This document shows positions 33,407-45,052 of a stretch of DNA of 64,000 bases, piece after piece. The notes under the pieces are model-generated. The model was not told the origin of the DNA and did no database searches. It saw nothing but the letters and a program-made list of their open reading frames with translations. The stretch is from assembly GCA_004194705.1 (NCBI GenBank), contig SADC01000402.1, positions 62,001 through 126,000 of the forward strand. Reading direction: 5' to 3'. The position numbers and the translations under genes were made by a program. This stretch comes from Ditylenchus dipsaci (lineage: Eukaryota; Nematoda; Chromadorea; Rhabditida; Anguinidae). Numbering within the stretch: the first letter of the stretch is position 1; the number at the start of each line of letters is the position of its first letter.

Positions 33407-34299
33407 CACTCCGTATCATAAGTATATATGCACCCATATTTTGTGATATTTTAGCGATTTTTGACTAAAAGTTAGAAATGTTCTAATATAACGAGATACA
33501 TTTAGGCGAAAAAACATGTTCTGGCGCAAAAACCAAGTTAGAAAGCGCAAGAAAACAATTTATAGTTGTAAACATTGAAATCAGACGTATCATAAGTATA
33601 GACGCAGTTCGGTTGTAATGCGCCGCTCGATGTTTTCCTTTATTTTGAAGCAGATATCATCTTAATACAGGGCTGAGAAACGGACGGTTGAATTTCGACA
33701 AGACAAAACAGGCTAAAAATAAGGCAGAAAAACGGGTTTTTTACTTTCTTAACTTCAACCGTCCGTTTCTCAGCCCTGTATTTTATAAAACAACAGTCAA
33801 CATGGCATTATGTAGAGAAATCAAAGAGCTTTTGAATCATGCAAATGGATTTTATCTTTTCATCGTCATTTTTTGAGAAAAGCTATTATTTATGTGACTA
33901 AACAGTCATTTTCTTTAGATTTTCTTTATTTTTACTAGAAATCGACGTTTTCATGTTGATGGTCATAACTTTTCTTAGAATGATCAAAAAAATAAGTTTG
34001 ACCTACCAAATTGTAGCCGAGACACAGTCGAACCAGAAGTGAGATGATATCTGCTTCAAAATAAATGAAAACATCGAGCGGCGCATTACAAACCGAACTG
34101 CGTCTATACTTATGATACGTCTGATTTCAATGTTTACAACTACAAATTATTTTCTTGCGCTTTCTAACTTGGTTTTTGCGCCAGAACATGTTTTTTCGCC
34201 TAAATGTATCTCGTTATATAAAACATTTCTCACTTTTAGTCAAAAATCGCTAAAAATATCACAAAATATGGGTGCGTCTATACCTTATGATACGGAGTG
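33407..34299. mobile_element. Large fold-back element, TA-flanked, 893 bp
   Basis: CACTCCGTATCATAAGTATA is mirrored by TACCTTATGATACGGAGTG; arms of about 260 bp; TA at 33405-33406 and 34300-34301. A smaller MITE is nested inside (33668-33778). Confidence 0.85.
33668..33778. mobile_element. Nested 111-bp MITE, TA-flanked
   Basis: CAGGGCTGAGAAACGGACGG mirrored by CCGTCCGTTTCTCAGCCCTG, with TA on both sides. Confidence 0.85.
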
Positions 34300-34319
34300 T
34301 AGTAGTATTTAGGCGAGAC

Positions 34320-34459
34320 TAAAATTTAAAATTGTCTGATGAAAAACTATACTTAACTGCATGAATATCCTCACTAAAAACAACAATACAATCATAAAAA
34401 TGAGCAGATTCAGACCCCACTGGCTTATAGCCGCCCACCCCTAAGCTACTTTCTTATAC
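34320..34459. other. No feature seen
   Basis: Short spacer between the 893-bp fold-back and the unrecognised exon. The longer featureless stretches are 29300-29840 and 31400-31920, where neither reading frames nor repeats stood out. Confidence 0.4.
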
Positions 34460-34737
34460 CTCCCAAACATCGACTTCGAACTTCTCAGCCATTGCGCTGC
34501 TTGCGTACTTTCGTGCCCAGGCAATCGTCTTCTCTTCTTCATCGCCGGTCGTAGGTTTCTGATTGAATATGAGGCAGACCCGTTCCTTGATGATGATCTT
34601 TGTCGCGTCCCAGCTGATTCGAAATAGCCCTTCAGTCATTTGAACGCTTAATGTCATGCGGGAGGTCTTGGCATCTTCGATTCACAGGAAGCTCGTTGTT
34701 CTCCTTTTTTTGCACTCGCAGTCAGTTTTCGCGGCAT
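34460..34737 (-). CDS. Unrecognised protein, probable first coding exon
   Basis: An ATG at 34737-34735 on the minus strand opens MPRKLTASAKKGEQRASCES. After one lost base the frame continues EDAKTSRMTLSVQMTEGLFR...DATKIIIKERVCLIFNQKP...WARKYASSAMAEKFEVDVWE, to a GTATAAG donor at 34459. Codon use and the clean donor suggest a real exon of about 92 codons, rich in charged residues, with no signal peptide or membrane segment. I do not recognise the family. No following exon was identified on the low-coordinate side, where the 893-bp fold-back lies. Confidence 0.4.
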
Positions 34738-35537
34738 AGATGAAATTCACACTCGAAAATTCAGCCAGTACTCAGAAAAGGCTGGCTCACGACGAAAACT
34801 CCCGATATCCAGCCGGTAGATCGCCATGTCCCGTCGCAAGTATTTATATTGTCCTGCACCACAAGTTGCTGGTTGGACAGTGATACTTCTAAAGAGCCTA
34901 ACCATCTTGAATAAGTGGCTTATTTTTTGTCCCTTCATCTACCAATACAGCCCTTTGTCACTTTTAAAATCACTTTTCTGGCCTTTTTGTGGCAAATTAT
35001 TGATTAAAATGACTTTTGAAACGCTTAAAAAAAGTTGATTCGAGAGGGGGTTTATAAGCCAGTGGCGGTTTTGAAAGGGGGGGGGGTGGTATTTTCATTA
35101 AAAAAATAAGCTGCAAATAAAAGTCTATTAGCTGCAAAAAAGTCTTTTAGCTGGCAAAAAAGGTTTTTTAGCTGCAAAAAAAGTTTTAGATGCAAGAAAA
35201 TTAACTGCAAAAAAAAGCTGGATGTCAAAACAGCTAAAAAGCTAAAAACAGCTAAAATTTGTGGCTTTTGCTTATCTCTAAAACAGCTAAAAAACAGCTA
35301 AAATTCCAGCTAAAAATTTTAGCTGAATTTTAGCTGTCTTATAGGTTAGTTTAAAATACTCTTTCGTCTTTGATAACAATTTTTTCCCGTCATTTTTGAC
35401 GTCCATTCCTCTTTGAAAGATTTTAAGACGGCTCATTGAACACGGCTCATACTTCTTTTACTTCATCGTGCTTGTTTTTCGTGTTTACCTGTTTTGGGTT
35501 TCAGCAAAATCGAGTCAATCTATCTGCTTGAAGCATC

Positions 35538-35964
35538 ATGGGCAAGCCGACCAGCGTCAAGGATGTGGACCAAGCTGAAGTTGTCGAGCAGATCGCCGGT
35601 TTCTTGAAGAGAGTTTTTTGCATTTTAAGAAGTCCCATATTATCTGTTCATATTCAGCGGAAAGTCAAGGTTCCAGAGTGTGCTGATGTCGTCAAGCTAG
35701 GCAAGAACAAGGAATTGCTCCCATTGATCCCGGCTGGTACTATGTGCGCACTGCCAGCATTGCTCGACGTCTTTACATCAGATCGCAGCCAGTAAGTGTT
35801 CAATTTCTGTTAGAATTTTACGGAATCTCTAAATTTGGTTAAATGCTGATGTCTTTAGGCATTAGAGCTTTCCGTGAGGCGTATGGATGAAACAAGCGCC
35901 GTGGAGTTGCACCCAACCACTTCTCTTTGGCTTCGGGATCCGTCACTAGAAAGGTTCTGCAAAC
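35538..35964 (+). CDS. RPS19: 40S ribosomal protein S19, first three exons (5' part)
   Basis: RPS19 is a small-subunit ribosomal protein needed for late 18S rRNA maturation. Exon 1 (35538-35612) gives [20 protein letters not shown]. Exon 2 (35658-35791, donor GTAAGT) gives KVKVPE...VKLGKNKE, then, after one lost base near 35710, [20 protein letters not shown]. Exon 3 (35862-35964) gives [10 protein letters not shown], then TGA, then [12 protein letters not shown] and [12 protein letters not shown]. The TGA replaces a codon that is normally glycine. The exon for the stretch LExLxxVEK...GGRxLTxxG was not found. The last exon lies at 45675, beyond the composite transposon. The start is the first ATG, in a good context (CATCATGG). 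It is either a real gene with assembly errors and a missing exon, or a pseudogene. Confidence 0.85.
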
Positions 35965-36180
35965 GTCTATAATACGAATAGAGCAGCAGAAAAAAAACAG
36001 TTTTCAGAAAAAATATCGAAGGTCAACTGCATAAATACTAAAAATAGTATTTCTCCGATTTTTCTTTACGGAGAAATACTTAGTATTTCTCGGGTAATTC
36101 CATCACAACCCTAAAATAAAGTCATTTGAGAAAAAATTCAAAATAAGAAACAATTTTCTTAGCACTAATTGTTTTATCAA

Positions 36181-38091
36181 CAGGGATGGCCATTTGTATC
36201 CTAAGTGGTCAAAATAGGCTACAAAATAGGCACAAAAATGTGCCTATTTGTGCCCATCAAAATAACATAACATGCTGGTATGTGCCTATTTTAGGCACAT
36301 TTTTATTTTATTTTGTTCCTTTTTTAGGAACATTCTTTCATGTAGGTGTTGTTCCTTATAAAATATGCCTTATTCTCTCATAATGCCTTTTTGAAATACT
36401 AGTTTTATTGAGTGATATAGCAGACAAATAATATAAATCTAATTTTTAAATAAATCAAGTAAGAACCAATTTGTAAGTTAAGTAGCAAAAAAAATACTTC
36501 GATTGTTAAGTTCAATGTGTTGAGGTGAAATGTAAGTCAAGTGCAACCCGAATATTACAAATTTAGTTATTAAAAATGAGAAAAATATAAGTTACTTTTT
36601 TACTTATTCTATTCGTTTGTTCGAAACCAAGGTCCTCCCTCAAATGAACAAACCCAGGATAATGTATCCATGTTAGCCAACATACGAACTTCATCGCACT
36701 TCCTGTAATGTTTGCAACGTGTCGCGCCTTGAATCAACTACTATTACTAAAATTAAAAAAAACCCAGCTCACTTTTCCAGTTGGCACTCAAAACTCACAT
36801 TCTCCACTTGGTTCTATGAATGAATGACCACACCGTATGTGAGCCGAATCGTTTTTTCTCGTGTAGTGTCCATGGAACCCAATTGCCGATCGATCTTCTT
36901 TGCAGCAAAATGCCTTCGTACCAGAAATTCATACACTGTTTTTTTCTGATTTTATGAAAATGTTCGAAACTGTAGTAATGGATTACAGGTAATTACAGGT
37001 TCGCATATGACCAATATTAGTAGTAGATTCTTACAGGCCGACCAAAGCGTCACAGTTTCAATTATCATACCTCGAATTGCAATTTGAAAAGAAACTGAAG
37101 GCTTCTGCCGTCGCAGGCCACTCTACGCTAAAGGGATGCTTAGGAATGCAGCTCTGGAGGCTTTAAATATAAAAATTTCTAGTATGGACGCTACTATACC
37201 ACTTGCTGCTTCTTATTTAGACCCCTTTGTAAAGCCTCAGCTATCCATATGAGAAGGAAGTGCCTGACTGGAGTTTCACAAAAGTAATCTACGAGATATA
37301 CTTTGCTTTATTAAACAAAAAAATATAGGCTTCTGATCATGTAAGAAGACTAACACAAAAGTATGCTGAGCAATGCTCAAACGTAAATAGACCGAGAGAA
37401 TGTGACTTTCAAGTCATGCAGAAAGACTCCTTCAAACAGGAGTTTACTATCTATTCATCTCTTTACAGTGTTAACCAAGAAGTTCTTCAATTCTGGAAAG
37501 ATAACCAAAAAGTTACTTTCATCACAACAGTTACTTCGTGTATACTTATCATTTAGAACTTTCCAACCTTATCTCAGCTGGCCAGGGAAATCATGTCTAT
37601 GCCGGCATCGAGTGCTCCAAGTGAGCGCACCTTTTCGACGTTGGGTACTATTGCAACAGATTAACGAAAAAGCTTCAGCTACAAAAAATCATCATTAAGC
37701 ACTTTACGCTCACTCATCAAGAACGGATTTTTTGTAACTTCCTTATCTGATAATATCACTCGAAAAATGGAACTAACATATAAAAAGCATAACAAGCACA
37801 ACTTTCAAGAAGAATAAGACAGTGTTCCTAACAGGAGCAACCCTAAATAAAGGAATGTTCCTAAAAAAGGAACAAGATAAAATAAAATGTGCCTAAAATA
37901 GGCACATGCCTAAAAGAAACAAGACCTATATGAAGAAATGTTCCTAAAAAGGTACAAAATTGAATAGGTATGTGCCTAAAATAAGCACATTCCAGCATTT
38001 ATTTGATAGGCACATTTAGGCACAAATAGGTACATTTGTGTGCCTATTTTGAGGCCTATTTGGCTACTTAGGATACAAATGGCCATCCCTG
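36181..38091 (+). mobile_element. hAT transposon copy with terminal inverted repeats
   Basis: The copy starts CAGGGATGGCCATTTGTATC and ends with the reverse complement. Subterminal regions are filled with AATAGGCACA/TGTGCCTATT motifs in both orientations. The middle encodes a degraded hAT transposase on the plus strand. No 8-bp duplication flanks this copy by itself. Confidence 0.8.
36960..37780 (+). pseudogene. hAT transposase, degraded
   Basis: Three conserved stretches of a hAT transposase can be read with frame changes between them. One around 37040-37240 contains TIPLAASYLDPFVKPQLS, which resembles the LAxxLDPRFK segment upstream of the dimerisation domain. Another at about 37565-37660 reads LAREIMSMPASSAPSERTFS, the hallmark of the C-terminal hAT dimerisation domain. 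After it come a stop (TD then TAA) and a further lysine/serine-rich stretch. No intact frame exceeds 100 codons and no BED zinc finger was seen upstream. The gene is a non-functional remnant inside the 36181-38091 element. Confidence 0.8.
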
Positions 38092-38094
38092 TTC

Positions 38095-38272
38095 CTAGAG
38101 AAACCTAGATTTTTGAAACCGGATTCGTGTTTAGCCGCTCAAGCAAAAAACATTTAAAATTCGAGATTTGCGGAATTTAAGTTCACAGCAAGTTGTAAGC
38201 TCTGAGGCAGTTTCATGAGCAAATCGACCATGCTAAACACGAATCCGGTGTCAAGAATCTAAGTTTCTCTAG
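38095..38272. mobile_element. Fold-back element inside the composite
   Basis: CTAGAGAAACCTAGATTTTT faces AATCTAAGTTTCTCTAG, with GAAACCGGATTCGTGTTTAG pairing further in. It directly follows the inner hAT copy. Confidence 0.75.
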
Positions 38273-38932
38273 CGAAATTAAAGTGTTACGTGAAAATCGC
38301 TTTTGAACCTTTTGGGAGTCTTGTTAAACACTAAGAAAGCCTGTTTTCTGTCATGTTTATCTTATTTTTTTAAGACAGAAAAAGGTTCGGGCGGGATTTC
38401 GGACGGGATTTTCGCCGAAAAAATTCGGGATCGGGATCGGGATTTCGGGAAAAAAATTCGGATCCCGTCGGGATCCGAACAAATTTTCGGGATTATTCAA
38501 AATTTTTTTTTTTTGACAACACCATATGCAAACAACAACAAACGAGCAAATTAACAAAAGTAACAGTTTTAGTAGCAGTAGTTGATCTGTGGCAATGCCT
38601 TGTTCAGGAAAATGAGCATTTTGCTTGAGCCTAGTCGAGTATTCGTCGTGAGTTCGTGCGTGGACGAAAAGGCCTTTTGACTGCCACCGTCATTTTTATT
38701 AGATTTCCACACACTCCACATTTTGCTTCAGTGCCCATAGTTTTGTGAATAAACCGATATCTAAATAACGCTCATCTAAAAATGTTATTATTATGAAGCT
38801 CAATTAAAGCAAAAACTTTGAAAAAATGATCATAGGATTTTTCCCGGAAATATTTCGGAAAAAATAATTCACCTGGAAAAAGGGGAAAAAAAGAATTTAT
38901 TGCCTTTAACAACACTCAACCAGATCCAAATA

Positions 38933-39180
38933 CCGTATTTTCTTCTATTAACGGGCCGCCCGTTTATTTTTTAACCCCTCGAAAATCGGAAAATTTTGAG
39001 GTCGATCTAGAGATTTTTGGGTGCTCAACTAAAATCAAAAAGTGGAATCGCTAGAGCTCGCGGGAGTTAAGAATACGCAACAAAACAGGTTTGCAAAACA
39101 TCTTGTCTGGGCTGAGATATGAGTCCTCAAGTCGAGGGGCCCGTTTATTAGAGAGGGCCCGTTTATAGAGAAAATTACGG
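38933..39180. mobile_element. TA-flanked MITE, same family (inside the composite)
   Basis: CCGTATTTTCTTCTATTAAC faces GTTTATAGAGAAAATTACGG. The left flank is TA, the right is CA. The interior carries the GAGGTCGATCTAGAGATTTT stretch also seen, divergent, at 4860. Confidence 0.7.
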
Positions 39181-39439
39181 CACGCATGTACAGCAAACGT
39201 TATTTAAACCAAATTAAATCCTATTCATCGGTAAACAACACATCGATTCCTCCACACCACTATATCCTCGTCAGTTCGTTCTTTCTTCGGATTCAGGCTC
39301 CTCAATAAATATAATTAGGTATTAAATTGGCTCAATCCCAAATTCTTCATTTTTTGACGAAAAAGCATTTACGCTAATCAAGGCCGAGCCAGAGCCTCAG
39401 CCATCAAAAGTTCAGCCAAGCACTCCGAAGAGGCTTGGC

Positions 39440-39620
39440 TCACCGAAAACCTGGAACTACCATGCTAGTGTAATCCAGTGCCACAAACGCCAGTGTACGC
39501 CACTGAATGCCACTAGTTATTTGATCCAGCGTGATTGCAGTGGTAACCGACTGGATTACCACTGAATTCAGAGAACTTAGTGCGTTTCAGTGCTTTCTGT
39601 GGAGTATCACTGGATTAAAT
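39440..39620. repeat. CCAGTG/CACTGG-rich segment
   Basis: Repeated CCAGTG, CCACTGAA and CACTGGATTA motifs in both orientations. No coding frame. The neighbouring 39180-39440 and 39620-39814 show nothing I can name. Confidence 0.45.
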
Positions 39621-39994
39621 TTCGCGTGTTGTGTTGTGGTAAGTATTTCGTTGTGTTTTTACTTATGAAGACTGGTTTTGAGTGTACAGTCGAACTCTAT
39701 AAACCCGGCATTTGTTAAACAAAAAGTTGGTTTCTATACCAGTGCTAACCTTTATATAAGTCACTCTAGGGCTGATCTAAAGTGGAACTTTTTTTTAGGG
39801 TTTGAATGTAGTTAAAAGTGCTTTGATTTCTCAGAAAAATTCTGATTACGCCATACTTTGTCCTACAAAACAAGCTTTATTTAAATTCATTTTTCCCTAT
39901 TTTCTTTTTTTTTTTGCCAAATCATTTTTCCGGGAATTTTTCCCGGGAAAAAATGATCTTTTTTTTCTGGGAATTTTTCCTCTGACAATCCTGA

Positions 39995-42236
39995 GCATCC
40001 TTCACACCCGGCGTAACACGACCCGCGTAACACAATTTGACTAGTGTTACGCGTAACACTGTTTTTTTGAGTCGCGTAACACGAAGTGGCGTAACACGAG
40101 CAAGTACAGTCAAACCTCTATATAGCATCCACCAAGGACCGCCTGCCCGGATGCAATGTAGAGGTGGACGCATATAAGAGGGGCGATTATAGGTAATTCT
40201 TTCGCAGGCCAGACCAAAACCAAAAAAAAAAGCGGATGCAATAAAGAGGTGGATCAATGTAGAGGGTTGCTATATAAGAGGCGTTGACTGTAACATAATT
40301 TTGTTACGCGACTCGTGTTACGCCATGTCTGTTACGCGTAAACACTGCTTTCGAGTCACGTAACAAAGTCTCGTAACACACTATTTTGTTACGCGTAACA
40401 TCGAGTCACGTAAACACCTGATTTTCGGCTTCTGGATTCATTTTTTTGTGTTTTGACCTTTTGAATATATTTGTCTTCTTATGTTTAACGGGATTTAAGA
40501 GTGTGTAGAAGTTTCTAAAAGATAGAATTTTCTGAAGAGATAGAAATTTTCCTATTTAGGAAGCATCTCATGTTACGCGAGTTGAGTCACGTAACAACAC
40601 CTGTACGTGACTCGCTTTTGCTAAGTTATATCCCCATATAGTATTTGGATCCACTGTGTCTTTTTTTCGCCACTTTTACTTAGAGCTCAACTTTTCTGCT
40701 ACGTTTTGCGAACCTATGTTGGATATCTTTCCGGAGCACTCAAGTACAGAATATTAGTTTTTCTTTTTAAGTACAAAATGTATGATCAAAGTTTGCACTA
40801 AAAAAATTTCCCTGCCGTCCAAATGGAGATAATGTATTTTAGCCTGGATTTTTGTGGAGTTTGGGTTCCCGACTTTCTCCCAATTTTCGCAAACTCATTT
40901 TTCGTTGGTATCCAGGTAGTCGTATTCAGAATGGGGTAACCCAGGTGGTGGTGCCCAGGTGCTGATGCTCAGGTGGTCATGCCCCGGTGGCTGAATTTTT
41001 TTTACAAAACTCATAATGCAGTCGTGTCTCGATAACAAACGCACACCCTTGAAATGATTCCAGCAAAAGAATTTGGTCATATTCACGTTCGGTATACGCG
41101 ACCTTTTTCTGGTCCCAAGGGGCCGCGTTATATTGAGACTTGACTATATAAATACTGCGTTAATATTGGCAGCCTATTTAAAATTAGTTTATTTTAAACA
41201 ATCATCAGATTGTCAGCAAATTCGTGCATATACCCTAAATGACTTTAGAATGACTAGATCGCAATAGGCGCTTGTAACCCCTTAATAATATGAAATCTAA
41301 CCGTTTTTCAAAAAGATAGAATTACACGAAAATTTCTGTATCTTCTAGAAGATTCAGGATACCTTCTGGTCGTACACTTTCCGGATAGTTGAGGTGGGAT
41401 CAAGGCGATTTTCTCACACTCCAGGCGACTGGAGTAGCATTCAGGCGTTTGGGGCACCCTCCAGGCAGTTTTAGTACCTTTCAGGTAAACAGGGTATATC
41501 CAGATGTTGAGTTACTATCCAAATAAATTTTCATCGGTATTTTGAATTAAATTAAAAAAAAGCACTTATGTTACGCCGCCTCGTCTCAGCCATACTATCG
41601 ATTAAAAAAAAGATCGCGAAAAATAAATAATGATCCTGGTCTAAAATATAAAAAAATAGCCTTGCTGAGGTAAACACTATATAAGAGATGATTTCTATGC
41701 AAATGATGGGTTTTGTGAATAGCCCTGTGAAAAAGAATGCGCGGATAATCTGAATAAAAAGATAGGAAATTCTCGGAGGGATAGAGACTGTGGTATTTTT
41801 AAGAGGACTTGATAATAATGTGCCCTGGCATTGGATCAGACTTCTCAGGTGTTATCATCCTGATTCAGACCACCTGAGTACTTGGGCTCTGCCACTACCT
41901 GATCTGTCTGTTGGACAGAGAAAACTGTAAATATCTTTCCTGTATATCTCCAGTTAGCATCCTTTCACCTTGTATGATGCCGTTTAAACGTAAAGTTGAA
42001 CAACAAGAAAGAATCGGTTGACCTCAAATGTGTTACGCGACTCGGTTGTTACGCGTAACATGTTACGCGTAACAGCGAAATGTTACGCGTACCATCAAAA
42101 AGTGCTGTTACGGCGACTTTTGTTACGCGGGTCTGTTACGAGACTCCAAAAGTGTTTACCGTAACAGAGTCGCGTAAACACGAGTAGCGTAACAGAATTG
42201 TTACGTGTTACGTGTACGCCGGAGTATGAATGGAGC
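39995..42236. mobile_element. GTTACGCG-rich DNA element, 2242 bp, only in block B
   Basis: Block A reads ...AATCCTGAAGAAAAC without interruption (about 179-193). B reads ...AATCCTGA, then 2242 bp, then TGAAGAAAAC, so a TGA duplication (39992-39994, 42237-42239) flanks the insertion. The ends are imperfect inverted repeats: AGCATCCTTCACACCCGGCG at the left, and AGCTCCATTCATACTCCGGCG on the opposite strand at the right. Dozens of GTTACGCG/CGTAACAC motifs crowd both ends in both orientations. No transposase is visible. Confidence 0.88.
40107..40290. mobile_element. Tc1/mariner-like MITE nested in the 2242-bp element
   Basis: CAGTCAAACCTCTATATAGC at the left pairs with GCTATATAAGAGGCGTTGACTG at the right. 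TA occurs at both sides (40105-40106, 40291-40292). It is related to the ends of the element at 16558. Confidence 0.75.
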
Positions 42237-43134
42237 TGAAGAAAACTAAAATGCGAGAAACGTTCACGTTTTTGCTCCAGGTTTCAATGGATTTTAAAGA
42301 AGAAACACATAACAAATTGTGCTTTTACGACCATACAAAGGGGTGAAATTGTCGATCGGGATTTGACGAATTTCGGGATCGGACCGGATTTTTGAAGATT
42401 GTTCGGGGCGATTTCGGACGGGATTTTGGCCCAAAATCGCTCGGGCGGGATCGGGATCCCGACGGATCCGTCCCGTTTCTGTCTCTAATTTTTTCGCACT
42501 AGAATGTTCCATTTGAATTGCTCTTCCGGAGTCAAACTTTCGCGAAAAGCGATTGAGCGGATCAGATTTCCAGTCAGACGGACTTAATTGCTCAGAATTT
42601 TACCATGAACCACTCGAAACCACCATAAATCTGGAACTCTGAGCAATAAGCCCATCTGACTGGAAATCTGATCCGCCCAATCGCTTTTTCGTGAAAAGTT
42701 ACACAATAGCCGCAGAAAAAAGCCCAAAAGCGGGCAGAAAATATCTTTTCTAATATAAACTCAAAGAACGGGCTGAAAAAGCTAAAAAAAACGGGCAGAA
42801 AAAAGCCAGACGCGGGCAGAAAAAAGAATTTAACCTTTGATTTTTGACACACTGTGACATTTCCCTCCAGCAAGGGTTGAAAATAAGCATTTTCAACAGG
42901 CATGTAAACAGGCATGGTAAACAGATCTTTAACGGTATCCGTGCTGAAAAAAATTGAATTCGAATACACAAAACAGTGAATTTTGGAGAAAAAGGGGGGG
43001 GGGGCGTTTATCAGAGGGGGCGTTTTATTGGAGGGGGCGCGATCATTAAAGGAAATACTGGATCGACGTTCACATTGTACGGTAATTGTTCAAGGTTTCT
43101 TCTATTCTTTTAGATTCAATTTTTTTGTTTGCAG

Positions 43135-43723
43135 CTATTTGGCGATGAACTGGCTCCGCTAGATCTTGCTACAGCTCGACTAGTACAGAAGGCTCGCAAA
43201 ATGGACGATTACTTCGAGACTGGTGGTATTCTAAAGATAATAAAAAACATGAGTGACCTGTTTCCATTATCCATCTTTAATGTATTTTACCATGACTTGT
43301 AGCTATCTCCTTCTCGAAAAGCTGGGACCTACTGAATTCAAGGTGTCCGAGACCAAGACCGACAAGATCTACTCTTCAAAGTGGAAGCCGGCAAAATGCC
43401 ATCTCAAGGTCCTAAGTTAGCGGTGTGTTTATTTGACCAAATAATGTGTTTATATAAACTGGGATTCAGCGCCATGTCCACATAATGCTGGGAAGTCGCA
43501 ATACAATCCATTGTTCCGCCGCCATTTTGCTGAAGATGACTGATCGAGGGATAATTGAAGGCAGCTACAATTTCATCCTCACTCGTTTTGCTGGTCCAAG
43601 TCTTGAAGATCTGCGTCGCAAGGGTCCTCAAGGTCAACAATTCACTCCGTCAACCGCTCTCAGGTTGTGTGTTCAAACATTTCAAGCCATCCATGATATC
43701 CATCTTTGCCACTTCGTTCACAG
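43135..43723 (+). pseudogene. CK1/tau-tubulin-kinase-like protein kinase, 5' exons only (block B)
   Basis: Second copy of 1083-1673, inside the composite element 36181-44182. The same three exons and splice sites are present. B has its own indels: the end of exon 1 reads AAAGATAATAAAAAACATGA where A has AAAGAATAATAAACATGA, and a base is lost in the IYFLKVE codons (about 43366-43376). Like A it stops at FVHR, just before the catalytic loop, and a hAT end follows at 43745. Confidence 0.75.
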
Positions 43724-43744
43724 GTTTTGGGATTTCACATCCTT

Positions 43745-44182
43745 TTAACAATCGAAGTATTTTTTTTTGCTACTTAACTTACAAATTGGTTCTTACTTGA
43801 TTTATTTAAAAATTAAATTTTATATTATTTGTCTGCTTATATCACTCAATAAAATAGTATTTCAAAAGGCATTAATGAGAGAATAAGCATATTTTTATAA
43901 GGAACAACACCTACATGAAAGAATGTTCCTAAAAAAGGAACAAAATAAAATAGAAATGTGCCTAAAATAGGCACATACCTAAAAGAAACAGGACCTTTAT
44001 GAAGGAATGTTCCTAAAATATAACTAACCATAGGTAACTAACCATAAATAACTAACCATAATTTAGGCACATTCCACTATATAATATATAGGAACATTAG
44101 GCACATTTAGGCACAAATAGGCACATTTGTGTGCCTATTTTGGAGCCTATTTTGACCACTTAGGATACAAATGGCCATCCTG
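43745..44182 (-). mobile_element. Partial hAT end, right terminus of the composite (block B)
   Basis: This stretch is the reverse complement of about the first 330 bp of the element starting at 36181, with extra repeat motifs. It begins abruptly at TTAACAATCG, 21 bp after the splice donor of kinase exon 3. It ends CCATCCTG followed by TTTATCAA. Confidence 0.8.
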
Positions 44183-44512
44183 TTTATCAATAAAGTTTTG
44201 GCATTTAAATGCTTTTTAGAAATATCGGGAATAAAGAAGCAAAACAAATTGATTTAGGGACCTTTACTGCTCGCTATAATGCTCTAAACGCTTTTTGAGC
44301 CGCAAATACCTCCAAAACCTGACAATTCTATATTATCTTTTTCTATAATTCTCTAATTTTGGCAAATCAATTTTTGAATTTGCGCCTCATCAAATTTTAA
44401 ATTCTTCGGCCGTTTAAGATACACATTTGTCTCTGTACCATTAGTTATGTAACATAACTTATGTTTAACCTCTTAAAATCAAAAAAAATTAAACACTCTA
44501 CACGTTATATCA

Positions 44513-45052
44513 AGTAGTATACAAAAGGCCGTTCTGACACTCATTCACGAAAATTTTTGGTCAATAAAAACATCTGAATTATGCATAAAACACAAAATAT
44601 TCACCAATATATGTGATTAATTTCAACGTAAAAAAAAGCTATAGTTTTATGAATTTGTGAATGAAATTTTTCTAAAACACATACATTTGTAAATATATGT
44701 ATTAAATCACATTTGTGTTTTTATAAATAATATGTTTTTCAAAAAAGTGTGAATAAATAAAAATTTCAGATGAAATATTATTTGGTTTGATTGAATTATA
44801 TTATTTTTATTTATTCACTTTCTCCATGAAAACCATTATTATTCATAAAAACACAATGTGATTTATACAATTTTTACAAATTATAGTGTTTAGAAAATTT
44901 CATTCACAAGAATATAAAACATAGCTTTTTTTACGTTGAAATTAATCACATATATGGTGAATATTTTGTGTTTTAATGCATAATCAGATGTTTTTATTGA
45001 CCAAAAAAAATTCGTGAATGAGTGGTCCAGAACCGGCCTTTTGTATACTACT
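44513..45052. mobile_element. Palindromic element, 540 bp (B)
   Basis: Counterpart of 2458-3219 with the same ends and TATCA flanks, but about 220 bp shorter in the middle. Confidence 0.8.

Larger units (their letters stand above)
36181..44182 (+). mobile_element. Composite hAT-like transposon, 8.0 kb, with captured kinase exons
   Basis: The left end is CAGGGATGGCCATTTGTATC at 36181. The right end is its reverse complement with one G fewer, finishing CCATCCTG at 44182. The element is flanked by the exact 8-bp direct repeat TTTATCAA (36173-36180 and 44183-44190), the duplication length typical of hAT transposons. Inside are a 1.9-kb hAT copy with both ends (36181-38091), about 5.6 kb of other DNA, and a second, inverted hAT end (43745-44182). 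The inner copy lacks a matching duplication at its own right side (TTCCTAGA), which is why I read the outer pair as the mobilised unit. Seen: ends and flanks. Inferred: that the two outer ends moved together. Confidence 0.7.

Noticed and set aside
38092..38099. Target duplication of the inner hAT copy at 36181-38091
   Set aside because: TTCCTAGA does not match TTTATCAA; the true partner is at 44183-44190.
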